DNA of 64,000 nt from Plasmodium brasilianum (taxonomy: Eukaryota > Apicomplexa > Aconoidasida > Haemosporida > Plasmodiidae), in assembly GCF_023973825.1 (NCBI RefSeq), contig NC_090117.1, positions 124,001-188,000 of the forward strand, in the 5' to 3' direction. Position 1 is the stretch's first letter. Every line of letters starts with the position of its first letter. Made by a program: the position numbers and the translations under genes. Below are positions 12,817-26,994 of this stretch, piece by piece. A model generated the notes under the pieces. It worked only from the letters and a program-made list of their open reading frames with translations, had not been told where the DNA came from and made no database searches.

Positions 12817-15800
12817 AACCATAGATGATTATTTTAAAGAAAATTATAAAATATTTTGAAAAATCATATTAAAAATCTCTCGGCAAGAGGTCATAAAAGC
12901 ATTTATATTTAGTAAGAGCATAAATAAAAGAAAGTTAATGAAATGCAATTATTACATATAATAAATATATATTGCAAGCTATGAATAATTGTAAAATGAA
13001 CCATGTATAGTAGTTATGTATAACTATATAGTATAGCTTACGTATTAGAAAATAGTTAAACACAGAAATTTTCTATAATTTTACATATAATATTAAAAAT
13101 ATATAAAAACATATATCATTAACAAAAGTTTAGTAGATCCTAAGTATCCATATATTGAAACAAAAAAAATCTTATATTAAACAACATATATAAAACAATA
13201 AATGAATATTAATTATATAAGAAGTTCCAATATGTTTTAGCTTACATAGAAGAAAATACAACAGTAATTATGCTATATGAAACTGAACAATTAAATCCTT
13301 AAATAACAATGTATAAAATTAAAAAAAAAGCATATGCACATATCTAATCAATAAATTTGAAAGAAGGATAACGATATATATAAATATTTAAATATAAAGG
13401 AAAGTAAGTATCCCGCTACTAAGATTACGTAAGAATATTTTCCAGGAAATACATAACTAATTTTAAGAATTATTCCTATATTAATGAAATTTTTTGCGTG
13501 CCTACACTTTTATCAATGCAATAAATAAAATACATTAATACATATTATTATATTATATTATATTATGTTATTATTATTATTATTATATTTTTTCTTTTTT
13601 TTTTCCATTTATTTATGCGTTATAACTAAAATCGTCTATATTCTATAGAAATTATAAGTTAGTTTTTACATCGATATATTAACTCTTCTAAAATATAATA
13701 AAATTTTTTGTATTATATTAAGACAATTTATAAAATAATATTATTACAATTCATTATTTTATATAGTTGAATTAAAGTGTTATCTATTATGTGTAACATT
13801 TTTTTTTTTGGGAGCACATGTACAATTACAATTAAAAATAGCAAAATATAAAAAGAATTGAATTTTAACTATAAATAATAGAAAAAATGAAATTATTAAT
13901 TTACAACACTAAGTCATTCTCTCACACTAGCGTAGCATAATAAAATATAGAATGAGAGATAATGACGCATAAAACGCATTATCCATATTATTTATATAAT
14001 ATATGCATATGTTGACTACCTATAATACATTGAAAAATATATAATTGTACTTATACTAATATGCACGTAAAACCTATGAAGTATTTCACTGGAAAATATA
14101 TTACTGAAAATATTTAATAGCATTTAAAGTTATTTAGATTTTTAAAATATTATATCATCATTGTGTTGTATACAAAATATTGCACATAATATAAAACTTA
14201 GTATTTTTTATTGACAATTTTTAAAATTAAAAATATATAATAATCACACTTTCTTTCATATTTTATACATCTACTTAATGTAAATATTATTTAGAGTAAA
14301 TACTATGAAATATAACAGTACAAAAATATACTTAGATATATGTTAATTGATAAATATAATAATGTTAATTAATTATTTTATTAGTTGTAACTAAAAAAAT
14401 AATATCATTAATATTTTTATATCAGATAAATTTAATTTTATTGAGCATATATATTTTTTTACATTGTTTCAAATATAAATTTATTCATATGCTTTTTTTT
14501 TACCTTTTCATAATATTAAATTTAAACTTTTTAAAAAAAATTTCTTTCTAAAATACATAATGCATGTAATTCTTTTTTCTTTTTATGTATTTTCAATATT
14601 TTTGATGAAAATAAAAAACGTAAAATATAAAAACAGACTTAATATATCATAAAATGAAATACTATTATGATATTCTTTAAATAGTAAATTGAAGGACGTA
14701 TATTTATTTTGTGTTAACAAATTAGTAGACCAAAAATGTTAAATAGCAAAATTATAAATAATAATATTTTTGCGATAACTATTCTTATGCTATTTTGAAA
14801 ATGCTTATTTTTAAAGAATTGTATTTATACATAAATTATATATAAGTATTATGTATATAAATTAATATTTTTATAGTATGAACTCAACATTTGTAAAATA
14901 TTTAAAATATATCTCCTAAGAAAAGATTCATAGAATAATAATATAGTGCACTTTTAAATATCAAAATTACATAATTATCTATAATAAATAGAACTTTATC
15001 GCCTACAAATATATCTATATACTATGTATTAGAATAAAAAAATATATAAATGCCGTAATATATACATTTGTAAAAAATAATTATGCACTTCTTCCAATAT
15101 TTTTTCATATATTAGAGAAAATCATTTTTTTTTTTATATTTCTATAAATTCCCCCTTGACTATATACTTTTTATACATTATGATTACCATAAATATAATA
15201 TATTGAAGTACAACTATTTCACTATGTCATATTTTAAAAAGTTATAAATTATTCTTATATGTATTTCCATGAATATTATTATTTAAGATATATATTTAAT
15301 AGAAATGAACTAAAATGTAAGGGATTAAAATAAAGAGAAAGAATACAACAAAAAATTTGTATAATAATATATTCAAAAAATAAAATAAAATTTAACCATT
15401 AATTTTTCAATATAACAGACTGATTAAACATAAATAGTACAAATTAATTTTTTATGCGAACTAATTATTCACAAATATTAATTATGCATGAATATTTACT
15501 TTTATTCATTTAATTTACTCACCATCCTTTGTCTCTTATGTACTTCAAAATAAAGATTAAAATTAGAAGTACTTTATTTACATTATGATATAATAATCTA
15601 TGGTTTTCGTATTACCATTATATTTTTCTGTAATTTTATTTACCATTTAATGTATTAAATAGTTTTATAATATAATACATTATATTTTTTATTTTATATG
15701 GAAATAAATATTTATATATAGTGTTAAATTATTTTTTCATATAGTTGATAAAAACTGATAAAAAAAATAATAATATATAACATCATTTTAATTTATATGT

Positions 15801-17102
15801 TCTAATATATCTATCAATAATTACAGAAAAATAATTGTTATATTTCAATGTATTCTGTATTAAACAATATATGATTTATACTATATACATGAAATTCTAA
15901 TGTTATTATTTTCTATTGTAGTGTTATAATATATATTATATTTTATTAAGGATATATAATAATTAATTTTTGTACAAGTAAATCCTAATAATGTTTAATA
16001 TTTTGAATAAGTATCAAATCCTTCATTATATTAATTAATATATATAATTATACATTTATTAATTAAAATTTAGTCAGAAAGAAATCCATTTAAAAATGTT
16101 GAAATAAGCATACACAGAATTATGTAAATATATATATATATGTGATAAATATGACTATTTTAAAATCATTCAAAAGTACAATATACGCATAAATAATTAA
16201 CATTTATGCAATTGATATAAATATAATATTATCTTCAGTACATTTTCATGGATTGTACTTGCCACAACTCTACAAATAATTTATTATAATTCATATATTA
16301 TTAATTCACAACTTTAGATAAAATACTAAATATAAAAAATTATTAACAAGATATCTTCAATACCATGATGTCCTATATTGGAAACAAATAACAAAAAGAG
16401 CATAATAAAAAAGAAACCTACTATCAGCATTAATAATGATTTGGTCTATACATTATTTGTTTTCAGACAAATAAATTAAAAAATATTATTTGCATTAGTA
16501 CAGATAATAATATTTATATGTGATAGAATGCATTAAAAAGAAAAAAAATTCAATACTTTCATTAATTATAATTTTACACAATAAATTTTATTTTTCTTGC
16601 TGACGTAACCTAAATATATTTTTTTATTGTAAGTTATTTGGATTGTTCATTGTAATGTGAATATTAATTTTATGTAAAAATATATACTTCATTGTCATAT
16701 AACTCCGAAATATAAATAAAATATATCCGCACTTGTAATATATTTATTTAAGGTAATAAATAATAAAATATATATAAATTAAATGAATAGTAAAGTTTTC
16801 TGTTATTATATAACACATATATATATTCTTATGTACATAGTATTTTTCTAATTTATTTATATTAATATATATTCATTAAAAATTATTCTATTTACAAATA
16901 AAAGAAGTAAATTTGTATTTTTTTTTTATATCTTTATTTACAGTGAACTAGTGTATTGATATAGAATCATGATGGAAAATTTGCTTTACTTCCGTAATTT
17001 TTACTTTTATTATGCATAAAATATTTATTTATTATAAAATAAGTGATAATACAACTACGTAACAATTAATTATAAATAATTTCTAATTATTCCTTTAAAT
17101 CT
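12817..17102. other. AT-rich intergenic DNA between the pir gene and the STP1 pseudogene
   Basis: It contains a TTA/ATT-rich short tandem array near 13543-13587. A hydrophobic - strand stretch lies around 16340-16450 (LLMLIVGFFFIMLFLLFV), which could be a membrane-segment relic. No complete or clearly decayed gene can be supported. Confidence 0.45.
13543..13587. repeat. Short tandem repeat (ATATT then TTA units)
   Basis: The sequence reads as repeated ATTAT/ATATT units turning into a run of TTA triplets. It lies in non-coding DNA after the pir gene and is a normal low-complexity element for such a genome. Confidence 0.8.
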
Positions 17103-19663
17103 AGTAACTGAATGAAGTAGATTTATCGAAAAAAAGTTATGTTTTCAGAGATGAATTTAAAGGAATTAAAATAAATTTTACAACTACATATTATACTTTA
17201 GAAAATGTTAAAAACAAAAAAAAATTAGCGAAGTATGACTACAAACGGTTAATTATCTAATTAAGGATAATTCTGCACCAGTATATTATGATCAAGCTAA
17301 TTCTTATACTTCACTATAAAGCTGTATAAGAATATACTACAAAAGGTTCAATAAATATGAAGGAAGTTTTATTTTAAATAAAAGTCACAAAGAACCATTA
17401 TTATTATCATATGGTGCACACGATTTTAGTGAAATAAAAAATAAATTTTTGAATAACCGAAAAGCATTCAAAAAAAAATTGTAGTACATATAATTGTAAG
17501 AGTAACTCTTATTGAGTAAAAAACCGTACGGAATAAAGGGACTGCTTTATAGAAAAAAATGAATATATTCAGAGTAAGAAAAGCTTCATTGTTCAAAATT
17601 TCAACAAGAATTCATTATTACAATTTTCATTCAAAAATTGGAATATAATGAAACTTGAAACAATGAAATTCTTTAATGCTAAGTTTTCGTTTCGTCTATA
17701 TGTAAAGTGGTTGTACCTCAAAAAAAAGAAAAATACAATTTGAGAATAAGTATTAACTAACACTAAAGATCTACCTGTAGTCAAATTGAATATTTAAACA
17801 GAATCAGAATCTTAACATAAAAAGTAATTATAAACATAAGATTAAAACAAAGATACTAGAATTAATCAAAGGGAAGACATAAAATTTTCACGAGATGAAT
17901 CATCAGAAACTCACCACGTTCTAAATCTGCAAAAGGAATACACCAGATAATATCACATTACAGCCTCAAATTCCTGAAGAATCAAGAGTACTTTCTAATC
18001 TAGAAACTACTTTATTACCTGCTGAAGAATCAAATGCTATATCAGCTCTCTCTCCTCCTTAACCTTCTAAAAATCCAAGTTTAACTAATAATACTTGTTT
18101 TATTATTGGTCGAATAAATACAATAAATAACATCCCTAATTAAAAAGCTACTAAAGATCCAGAAGAAAATTCACATAACATAAAAATATCATCTACTGTA
18201 GTAATTTTCCTAATTACTACTACATTTTTCTTTTTTGTTAGAGTAAAATAAAAAAAAAATATTTGAAGTAAGTTAGGAATTTTATTAGTGTAATAATTCA
18301 TAATATAAATCTGTTTCTTTTTTATATTATAGAACAGTTTATTAGGAAAGTTTTAAAAAAAAATAAAAGAAGACAACTAAAATTACTTAGATTACTAGTA
18401 CCTTCATTTCCTGACAGTAAAAGTACATTTTATATACATAAATAGCTGGAACAATCATTATACAATAAAAAAGAAATCATAAATAATTAAAATAAACATA
18501 AACATAACACGAAAAACAATGTAAATTTTTCAAAGCGAAAAAAGCATAGGACAAAAACTATTATAGAAGTACTAGAAAAATACATAAATGAAGAACTACA
18601 ATATAACAAAGGAGAATTTGTAGAAATAAGACTAAACGAGTTCACAAAAGAGGAACGTACATTCACTCCTAATTTAAGAAATGATGAACAGATAATAGAT
18701 AACATTAATAGTAAAAGTATTATTGAAACAAAAAATTATATTGAATAAATGCGGAGAAAGACATTGAAATCTTTTTGAAATCTTTTTGAACATATGAAAA
18801 AAGTACATTGGTTTACTAGTTTGAAAAGGAATTGGAAAAGAAAACAACCGTATGTAATAAAATCTGAAGAGTTAATAAGATAATCGTCAAACGAAACTCA
18901 AAAATTTACATTTTTAGAAAGGGAATAAGACCTACGGACACAGTGGATATCAAAAAAGTGTATGATTATATAAAAATACTTGGAATAGGAATGAATAAAC
19001 GAATTAACACAAGAATTACACAATATATCAGAAATATATGAAACCGAAAAAGCTAAAAATGATATATCACTAATAAAATTAAAAGAATTGTAATAAAGAG
19101 TTATGCAAAATTATATAAATATATAAAAAAACAATTACTATTTAAACTATGTATTCTCCTATTTATAGTGATATTGGAAATATTATAAAAAGAGAATTTT
19201 ATAGAATATAGGGAAATGCATTTTCATAATTCCATAAATGAATGGAAGACAAAACAAATATTAGTGTGGACATCAGGAATTACACAAGACACAACTGATA
19301 TAAACGCATATGTTTTGAAAAATAGAGAAAATAAGGACAATATTGGCTTATATTGAAAGGATTTAGAAAGGGGATAAATAATTGGATAAGAGAAATTCAT
19401 ACATATGTGAATTCCATAGTTAATGATTCGGAAGTAGAAAAATAAACTAAAATATCACAAAAACAAGTTTTATAAATTCGTAGGTATACATCCAAAATAT
19501 ATTCTAACGATATTTTCTGGAAAATATTTGTTGTCAATGAAAAATATTTCTTAAATATTCTGATATTATAATGGAACAAAAATAAGAAAAAGGATATAAA
19601 GTAATGAGCAATATAAAGGAAAAATCACCCGTGAAATTCAATGAAATGTATGAAGGTGTTTAA
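17103..19663 (+). pseudogene. STP1: STP1 (SURFIN-related) pseudogene, + strand
   Basis: Colinear with the STP1 gene at 38669. Exon 2 relics begin near 17103 (LNEVDLSKKSYVFRDEF). The segment IRIYYKRFNKYEGSFILNK, then SYGAHDFSEIKNKF, aligns with LRNLFNKKTKYG and SYNAEDFFEINNTY of the other copy. From about 17945 a Pro/Ser/Asn-rich stem runs in one frame with two stops to a membrane segment (STVVIFLITTTFFFFV) ending near 18242. Exon 3 starts near 18333 with NSLLGKF, shifts frame in an A-run, then gives LLVPS, KTIIEVLEKYINEEL, GEFVEIRLNEFTKE, LFKLCIL and NSINEW, all matched in the other copy. Many stops and several frameshifts are present, including an 11-base tandem duplication at 18767-18788. 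The 3' limit at 19663 is tentative. STP1 proteins are membrane proteins with a SURFIN-like, Trp-rich cytoplasmic part. Confidence 0.8.
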
Positions 19664-22600
19664 AAAAATATTCCTAATACATATAATTTTTTTTTACTTA
19701 AGAATAGATATAAAAAATTTATATTATTCCTTTATTAAATAAAAATAAGTTGATTTTAATGTATACATAAAAAAAAAAAAATTTATTTTTTTGAATTAAT
19801 TATTATAATATGAATTTACGAAATTTTAATCAGTGTTTTTTATTCGATTGAATAATAAACAATTTTTTTAGTAAAATTGTAAGATATGATTAATTTTTAA
19901 TTTATCATTTTAACATGTACATTATTTTCCTATATATATGTATAGATAGATCAGATTAAAATAAAATATTTATAATCAAGTTCCCACAATAGTAATTAAA
20001 AAAAGTATTATTACACTACATAAAAATTGTTTTAAATATATACATATATATGTAGCAAATTTTTTTCAGTTCCCCCTAAATAATTAATTTGTTTAAATAT
20101 CCATTATATGATTTATTATTGATACTTTCTAACTATAGAATATTAGGTTTTACCTAAAGAATTATTTATTCATAGCATGTATAATAATAATATAATTTTT
20201 AATACACCGCAGACAAAAAACGTATCACCTTTTTTGATAATATATAATTTTTTGATATTAATATATAAAGTCACATGTTATGTTTAATAGCACTTTTTGA
20301 TATATACAATATAACACAATATAAATTATAATAAATTTTGTATTAACCTAATATGTAATTATGCAAATAAATAAATTATTTTTTGAACTATAAGATACAC
20401 TGTTACGCTATATATTCAATAAACAATTTTACGTTATAGAGATAAAATACAATTAATAAAAACATGTTTTATTCTTTTATTTGGAAACTCTGAATTTGTA
20501 AAATAAAAGAAAAAAAGGTTTAAATGTGTCACCTGGTCTATAACTTCCTTTTTGTTATTAATCTAAGCTTTATTGTATCCTAAATATTACATATGAAACC
20601 TAATATAAAAGACAAATATATTTAAGGTATATAGGAAATATTAGTATTGTCTCTAAATTAAATATAGGGGATAATTCTAAGGAATAAAATAGCTTTATGA
20701 TTCATAATTAAATAATTATAAGTGTACATATATATTCTATAATTCATTTATTCATAAATGTATGAAAAACATAATACTCATCAATATATAACAAATAATT
20801 TATTATTATTCTGTAATAAAGTAATAATGGTTAAAGTTGTAAGAATTAAGAAGTGAAGTTACATTATATATTCTTATTCTATTACTTATTATTATTTTTT
20901 AAATAGGTTAATTTTAAAATTATAAATTATACTATTATCTTTTTATCTTATATTTTTATTTATATCTTTTTGTGTTATATAATATTATATAATTGCAAAA
21001 ATATATATATATATTGTTAAATTAACCTTTATAATTAAAAATGTTTATTTAGAAAATTAGACAACAGTCAAAAGTAAATTATCTCAAAATTTTTAACTAA
21101 TTTTAAAATAGGTTCATACTATATCATATAAAACATAGAAAAAATAAGTTCTATGTTACTATTAGATTAAATTCTATGCTGTATTTATTTTATCAGTTAT
21201 TCTTCCTTTTTTGTCTATGCTCAATTTATAACTTTCTTGTATTTATAATTATATATAATTTCATTTCATTATCAATATTTATCTAATAGGCATATATCGT
21301 TCTCATATTCTGAAGATTATTTATGTTAAATATGTATAATAACAAAGGTCACCATAAATGAAAATAATAATATTGGTCAATACTTTCCAAATAATAAGTG
21401 TTCCATATTTCTTTTTATAGTCATTTTTTAATGCCTTATTAGAATGTACAAAAAAATTTTAAAATACAGTCTTTGTCCATACATTCACTTTAACACTACA
21501 TTGGAATAATAATATTTAAAATATAAAGTATTATTATTCTATTATATATATACATTAAAAAACTATTGCATATAAATTTTTACCATACACACATTTGTTT
21601 TAATTTTTACTAATTTGTTATTTAGTGTTGCGTTCAAAATGTATCACAAAAGACAAAATATACATTAAGATAAATAATTTTTTTTTATGTAAATTAACTT
21701 AGTAATACATACTATATATATAGTATACGAATAAATAATTTTCTTAAGTTTGGCTTCATAGTACTAATATACTATATAAGACCTAATCTAAAAGTACCAA
21801 AAATATAAAACTAATATTATGGCGCATTTTTTGATGTTTTGGGAATGAACCTTAAACTTCTATTACATCTTATACAAAGCTATAAATTTACTTAATATAA
21901 TTAAGAATACTATCTTTTAAAAACATTATGAAAAACATTTTTACAAACTAACAGATATTGTTGTTTTCATAAAATAAAAATTATTTATTCATACATGTAT
22001 ATACTGGATAATTTTATAGAGAATCTCGAAAAGATTTATATTTTTTTAAATAAAATTATTAAGTAAATTATTATTGAGCTTTACGTGTAAAGTATATTAC
22101 CATTCAATTTGTAGATGCCTGTAGTCCCAATTTATTTATAAATATATAAAAAAAAATTATTATACACATAAATTTATTATATATTTTATAAATATAAAAT
22201 AATAAATTAACATAGAAAACTACTTTTTTAAATATCAATTTATGTATAATTAATTATACATATATATATATAATTTTTTAACAAACTGTTCTTTTATACA
22301 TTTAAGTAGAAATATACATGAATAAACATTAATAAATAATTTATTATATATTTAATAAATATAAAATAAATGAATTTAACTTATTTATTTCTGTTCATAA
22401 ATCAAAAGTATTTTATAATTAGCAGATAAGTTTATAATATTATATTAAGAAATATAGTAAAAAAATAATATATGGAATAATCGTCAATAAAAAATTCATT
22501 GTTAAAATTACATTGTAAAAATAATGTAAATAAATTTAACTTATTTTTTCTTTACTACTTTTTATAGATATTAATATTTTTTAGTTCACAATCTTGATAT

Positions 22601-23103
22601 AATTCTTCCAATATATTTAATGAATCGATTTTTCTATCTTTTCATATAACACATATATAAATAATAATTACATGTTAAATTACCATAAGAATGTTAATTA
22701 TTTATATATAAATTTGTTTTTTCAAGTATATTTGCTATTTTAATTATAAGAATTTAAAAAAATATATTTTGTGCTTGTTTGAATATGCATTTTTACTATA
22801 ATTTCGTATATTTTTAACATTGAACTTTTTGATTAATGTCCATATACTGTAATAATGATAATTTTAAATTAAAATTAAATTTAGACAATGCTACACCACG
22901 TTAGTAAATTATATACTTCTAAATTATTTTTAAAAAATATAACAGTAATTTATCTTAAAACAATAAATGTAACCTTAACAAAAAATACTATGTATTGTTC
23001 TAAGGTGATTTATTGAATACTCATTCTTAAAATATATAATTACATATAAGTTCCATATTTTACATTCATATTAATCAAATTTGAATTTTATCATTATTAT
23101 TTC

Positions 23104-23135
<32 letters not shown>

Positions 23136-23725
23136 TTTTTTGTTATTTTAATTATTATATATAAGTAAAATTATTTTTAAAAATTTTGTATAATATATTA
23201 GATGACTTTAAAATATTTTTCTTTATTTTGAAATTAACAAAAAAATTCTGAGTGACATATTTTCTAACTCCCCGATTTCACGACACTTTTCCTGTAATTT
23301 TAATATATTTTATCAATTTTTATATCCAAATTAAGAAGAAAGTTTACTGATATGAGTAGAAATATAAGTATTAATAAATTTTATTAAATAAATTAATCAC
23401 AGTTTCACTAGTTGTAATAATGTTATATATATTGTAATGATTCAAAAATTATTTTTAAATGTATTATTTTAATTAATACAAATTTTACTTAAAAAAATTA
23501 CTATACCATTTTTATTTAATGCATTTTTTTTCTTTTTATTTTTGAATATATTTTATAATTAATTTTATATTAAAGAAAGCAAAAAAGTTTTAAATTTTGA
23601 AGTGATAGAAAGTATTAAACAAAAATTAAAACAAATTCTCCATTGAATATTATCGAAAAAATTATATTGCTAAAAATTAAACTACCATAAATGATTTAGA
23701 ATCCATAAATAAATTCTACATAGTG
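19664..23725. other. AT-rich 3' flank of the STP1 pseudogene (part of copy B)
   Basis: Homologous to 1-3530 and 41341-45111 but with no open frame of note and no RNA gene. Conservation of this non-coding DNA between three copies reflects shared descent of the block, not shown function. Confidence 0.55.
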
Positions 23726-24468
23726 ATAGAAACAAATAAACTCTTTTTCTTTACCCTATCAATATGAATATGCCATTGTTCCTATGAGGCAGAACAATTG
23801 CTGTAATTCATAATATTTATATATTTTTTGTAATATTATATTTTTACCTTAAAACTAATATTATATTTATATGTAAGTTATCATGTTCTCTTAAACATTA
23901 TATATAGATTCACCTAATTTTTGCTAAACTACTCGAAAATCATGCAAAAAGAAAATCAACTTAAATCATACATCATATATAGTAGTAAGCACATTATTAG
24001 ATGCTGTAACATACAAATATTTTCAACAAACAAACATTCATTTAAAAGAGAATTTTCAACATAATTTTGAAAATTCTATTGATTCATCAGCATTTGTTAA
24101 TTATCTTGAATAATATAAAGGAGAATTAAAAGAACTAATTTGAAGGAAAAAACATAATTCAAAAGATAAATATATATTGTCATTGATATGTAAACAGCTA
24201 AAGAAATCGGATGATAAATATGAAAATACAGTATATGAAGTATTCGGTAATGCATATCCAACGTCAGATCAATTCGAAGATAGGTCTTTAGGTAAATATT
24301 TTAAAAATTTTCTAATGACTGATTCTACAATATTAATATCATTTTCCATTTTTTTAATATTTATCTTAAAAAATACTGTACAAAAAGGTTTATTTATAGA
24401 ATTTTCATTTGTGCCACTATCTGTACTTTAGTTTGGATTTAAAATAGTAAAAACTACTAATAAACCAT
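23726..24468 (+). pseudogene. Two-exon Plasmodium exported-protein pseudogene, copy B
   Basis: Exon 1 (23726-23788) reads ETNKLFFFTLSI(stop)ICHCSYE, a shortened signal-type exon. Its first codon is ATA where ATG is expected, and GC follows where a GT donor is expected. Exon 2 relics run in one frame from about 23992: LLDAVTYKYFQ, FENSIDSSAFVNYLE, stop, YKGELKELI, stop, then LICKQLKKSDDKYENTVYEV and a hydrophobic end (ILISFSIFLIFIL), a stop at 24429, and FGFKIVKTTNKP to a final TAA at 24468. LKKSDDKYENTVYEV matches LKILDLTYEKVNDR of copy C. The open frame 24177-24431 is the largest surviving piece. It would have been an exported protein with a C-terminal membrane region; the family is unnamed here. 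Confidence 0.65.
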
Positions 24469-26958
24469 AAGTATAACTAGTTAAATATGTATAAAAAAAA
24501 TTTCTAAACATATATAAGGATCATAATTAAAAGAAATTCTTGGAAAACGTTAAATAGAATACATTTATTTTAATATACATAAAATTGTGTATATTTAATA
24601 ATATATATATTCTCAAAACCCCATTATTGTGTAATGTATTATTTGTATTCAATTTTTATCCTAAAAAAATGTTTTAACTTTATTCTAATTTCTACTAATG
24701 TTAATGTATCATTTATAACTATGGTGTTTTTTTAAATTATTAGTTTTGTTTAACTATTATAAGAAAATAGAAATATTCAAATTTTTCTTTTTTTTTTATT
24801 AATTTTTTTTCTTATATATATATTATAAAATCTCTTATATATCTTTGTTTTGTTTATTTTTTCGAAGTTTTATATTTAGACTATTTGTTTTAATGAGTTT
24901 ATAATTTATTGTATATTTGTTTATTTTATTACATATGTTTTAATTTATATTTAAAATTTTAAAGATATAACATTATTAATACCTATACTTCTCTCCTTAG
25001 TGTGAATACATTAAATGAAACAGTAAACATGCATCTTTTATGTTAATTATGATAATTTTGTATATACAATCAGCATAATTGACACAAAATTTTTTTAATT
25101 ATATATAGTAATTAATTTCGTAATAATTTTTACTTAACAGAAATTTTTTTTATTTGGGAATTTTAATTTTTTCATTTGAATTATATTCATCGTCGGACAT
25201 ATGAATATAGAATATAATTACTTCTTTTATACCGCAAACACTAAACTGATTTCATTTACATTTTTTAAGTATCCATATCAGCGTGAATCAATATATTATG
25301 TTATTTTTCGTACGTCTTATGACATGCTATTTCAGTAGTAATTTTTTATTTTATTTATCTTATAAAGTCTTATGGTCTATGCACTTCTTTATTTAATACT
25401 CCACATAATATAGAATATTAAATAAGAATGAAATTAATTTGACGTTATATATATATATATATCATTATTTACATTATATACTTATTAATTGTAATCAGTT
25501 TTTCTTTAATAAGTCAAATGCTATAAGTTGTCTAAATATATTTTGACCTTTGACAAATAATGTTAAATACATACAATAATATTCATTTTGCACATTATTA
25601 TTTTCTCTTATAAATATTTCAAAAAAATTTGACCGAAATTTACTTCAAAAATTATGGATACTAACACAACCTCTGTTTGTGTAAAAAGATAAAATTTCCC
25701 AGAAAAGCACAGTTCATCATTTATATTATTAATATCATTAAATTTTAAACAAATATTCTACAAAAGTTCTTTCTAAAAGAAAAAAAAATAAATAGGTAAA
25801 TAAAATAATATGATATAATATAATAAATTAAACTAAGTAAAATACTATCTATGAAATTATGAATGTAAAAAATTATAATAATAGAAGAGGCTGATTTTTT
25901 AAAAACTTTACTTAACACGAAGTAATAAGGTGCACGACATGAAACAATAGTTTGCTATAGAAAATTTTTAACTTATAATATTTAATTCTACGAATATTAT
26001 ACATGTATTGTAATGCAACTAAATAATAATAATATTAAAAGAATCTTTGAAAAGAATTACTTATTTTATTATAATTCATGTTATCCAATTTTTTTGTTAA
26101 ATAGGAAACAATAATTTATTTATGCTTTCCCTATTTATATGAGAACAGAATATAATAATTTATATGAATGCTGGTTCTTAATACTATATAAAATAGGACA
26201 TTACCTTCTTATTAAAAGATTTATTAAATACTCATTTACTAGATAAATTATAATTTGTTAATAATATTTTCATTTTATATATGTTCCATTCTTAATAATC
26301 TTATTTTATTATTTATTTTTTTTTAACTTTTCAAATATTATACTTTTTTAAGAATAAAATATTATTCTTAATTGAAGAATTTTCAAAATTAATATATAGT
26401 ACTTTTAGATGATAATAATGTAATGTAAACAATAAAAATATAAAGATATTATATATATTAATTTCATTGATTTTCTTATATAATAAAAAAATAGTTTTAA
26501 ATTGCATGGAACAATGCAGTTATATATATATAACAAATATAATCATATGCAATATTTTCTTATTTAATTAATTAGTGAGATATATAAAAATATTCTAATT
26601 AACTTAGCAAATTATGTATACTCACACTACCCGTTTCGGATACACAAAATAAATAAAAAAGAAAAAGTAGACTATATATAAGGGCTTTTATTTACAAAAT
26701 GTTCATCAAATATATGATGGATAATATTAGCCAATTGTGACAAAATATAATTTAAATTGCTCTGTAAATTTCTCTTTTTAAATATTATTGTTTTTTAATA
26801 TATATATGAGTTACTAAAATATCTATAATTCAATGAAAAATATGATGTACTTTCTTACCAAATATAAATAGAGACGAGCAATTTTTAAAAATTTTTTAAA
26901 AATATAATTAAAAATATTTTATAAAAATGTGTTCGTTAAATGAAGTTAAATAAATATA

Positions 26959-26994
<36 letters not shown>

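Larger units (their letters stand above)
17103..25260. repeat. Segmental duplication copy B (STP1 pseudogene, 3' flank, exported-protein pseudogene)
   Basis: Middle copy of the block. It is colinear with copy C (38669-46670) from the STP1 gene through the exported-protein pseudogene. It also matches copy A in the flank and the region after the pseudogene, for example 'aaaatctcttatatatcttt' at about 24829 against the near-identical word at about 4630. Spacing to copy A is about 20.2 kb and to copy C about 21.4 kb, measured at the distal end. Confidence 0.7.

Noticed and set aside
17593..19579. Three - strand open frames (17593-17784, 18487-18705, 19397-19579)
   Set aside because: All are antisense to the STP1 pseudogene, whose + strand reading matches the other STP1 copy.
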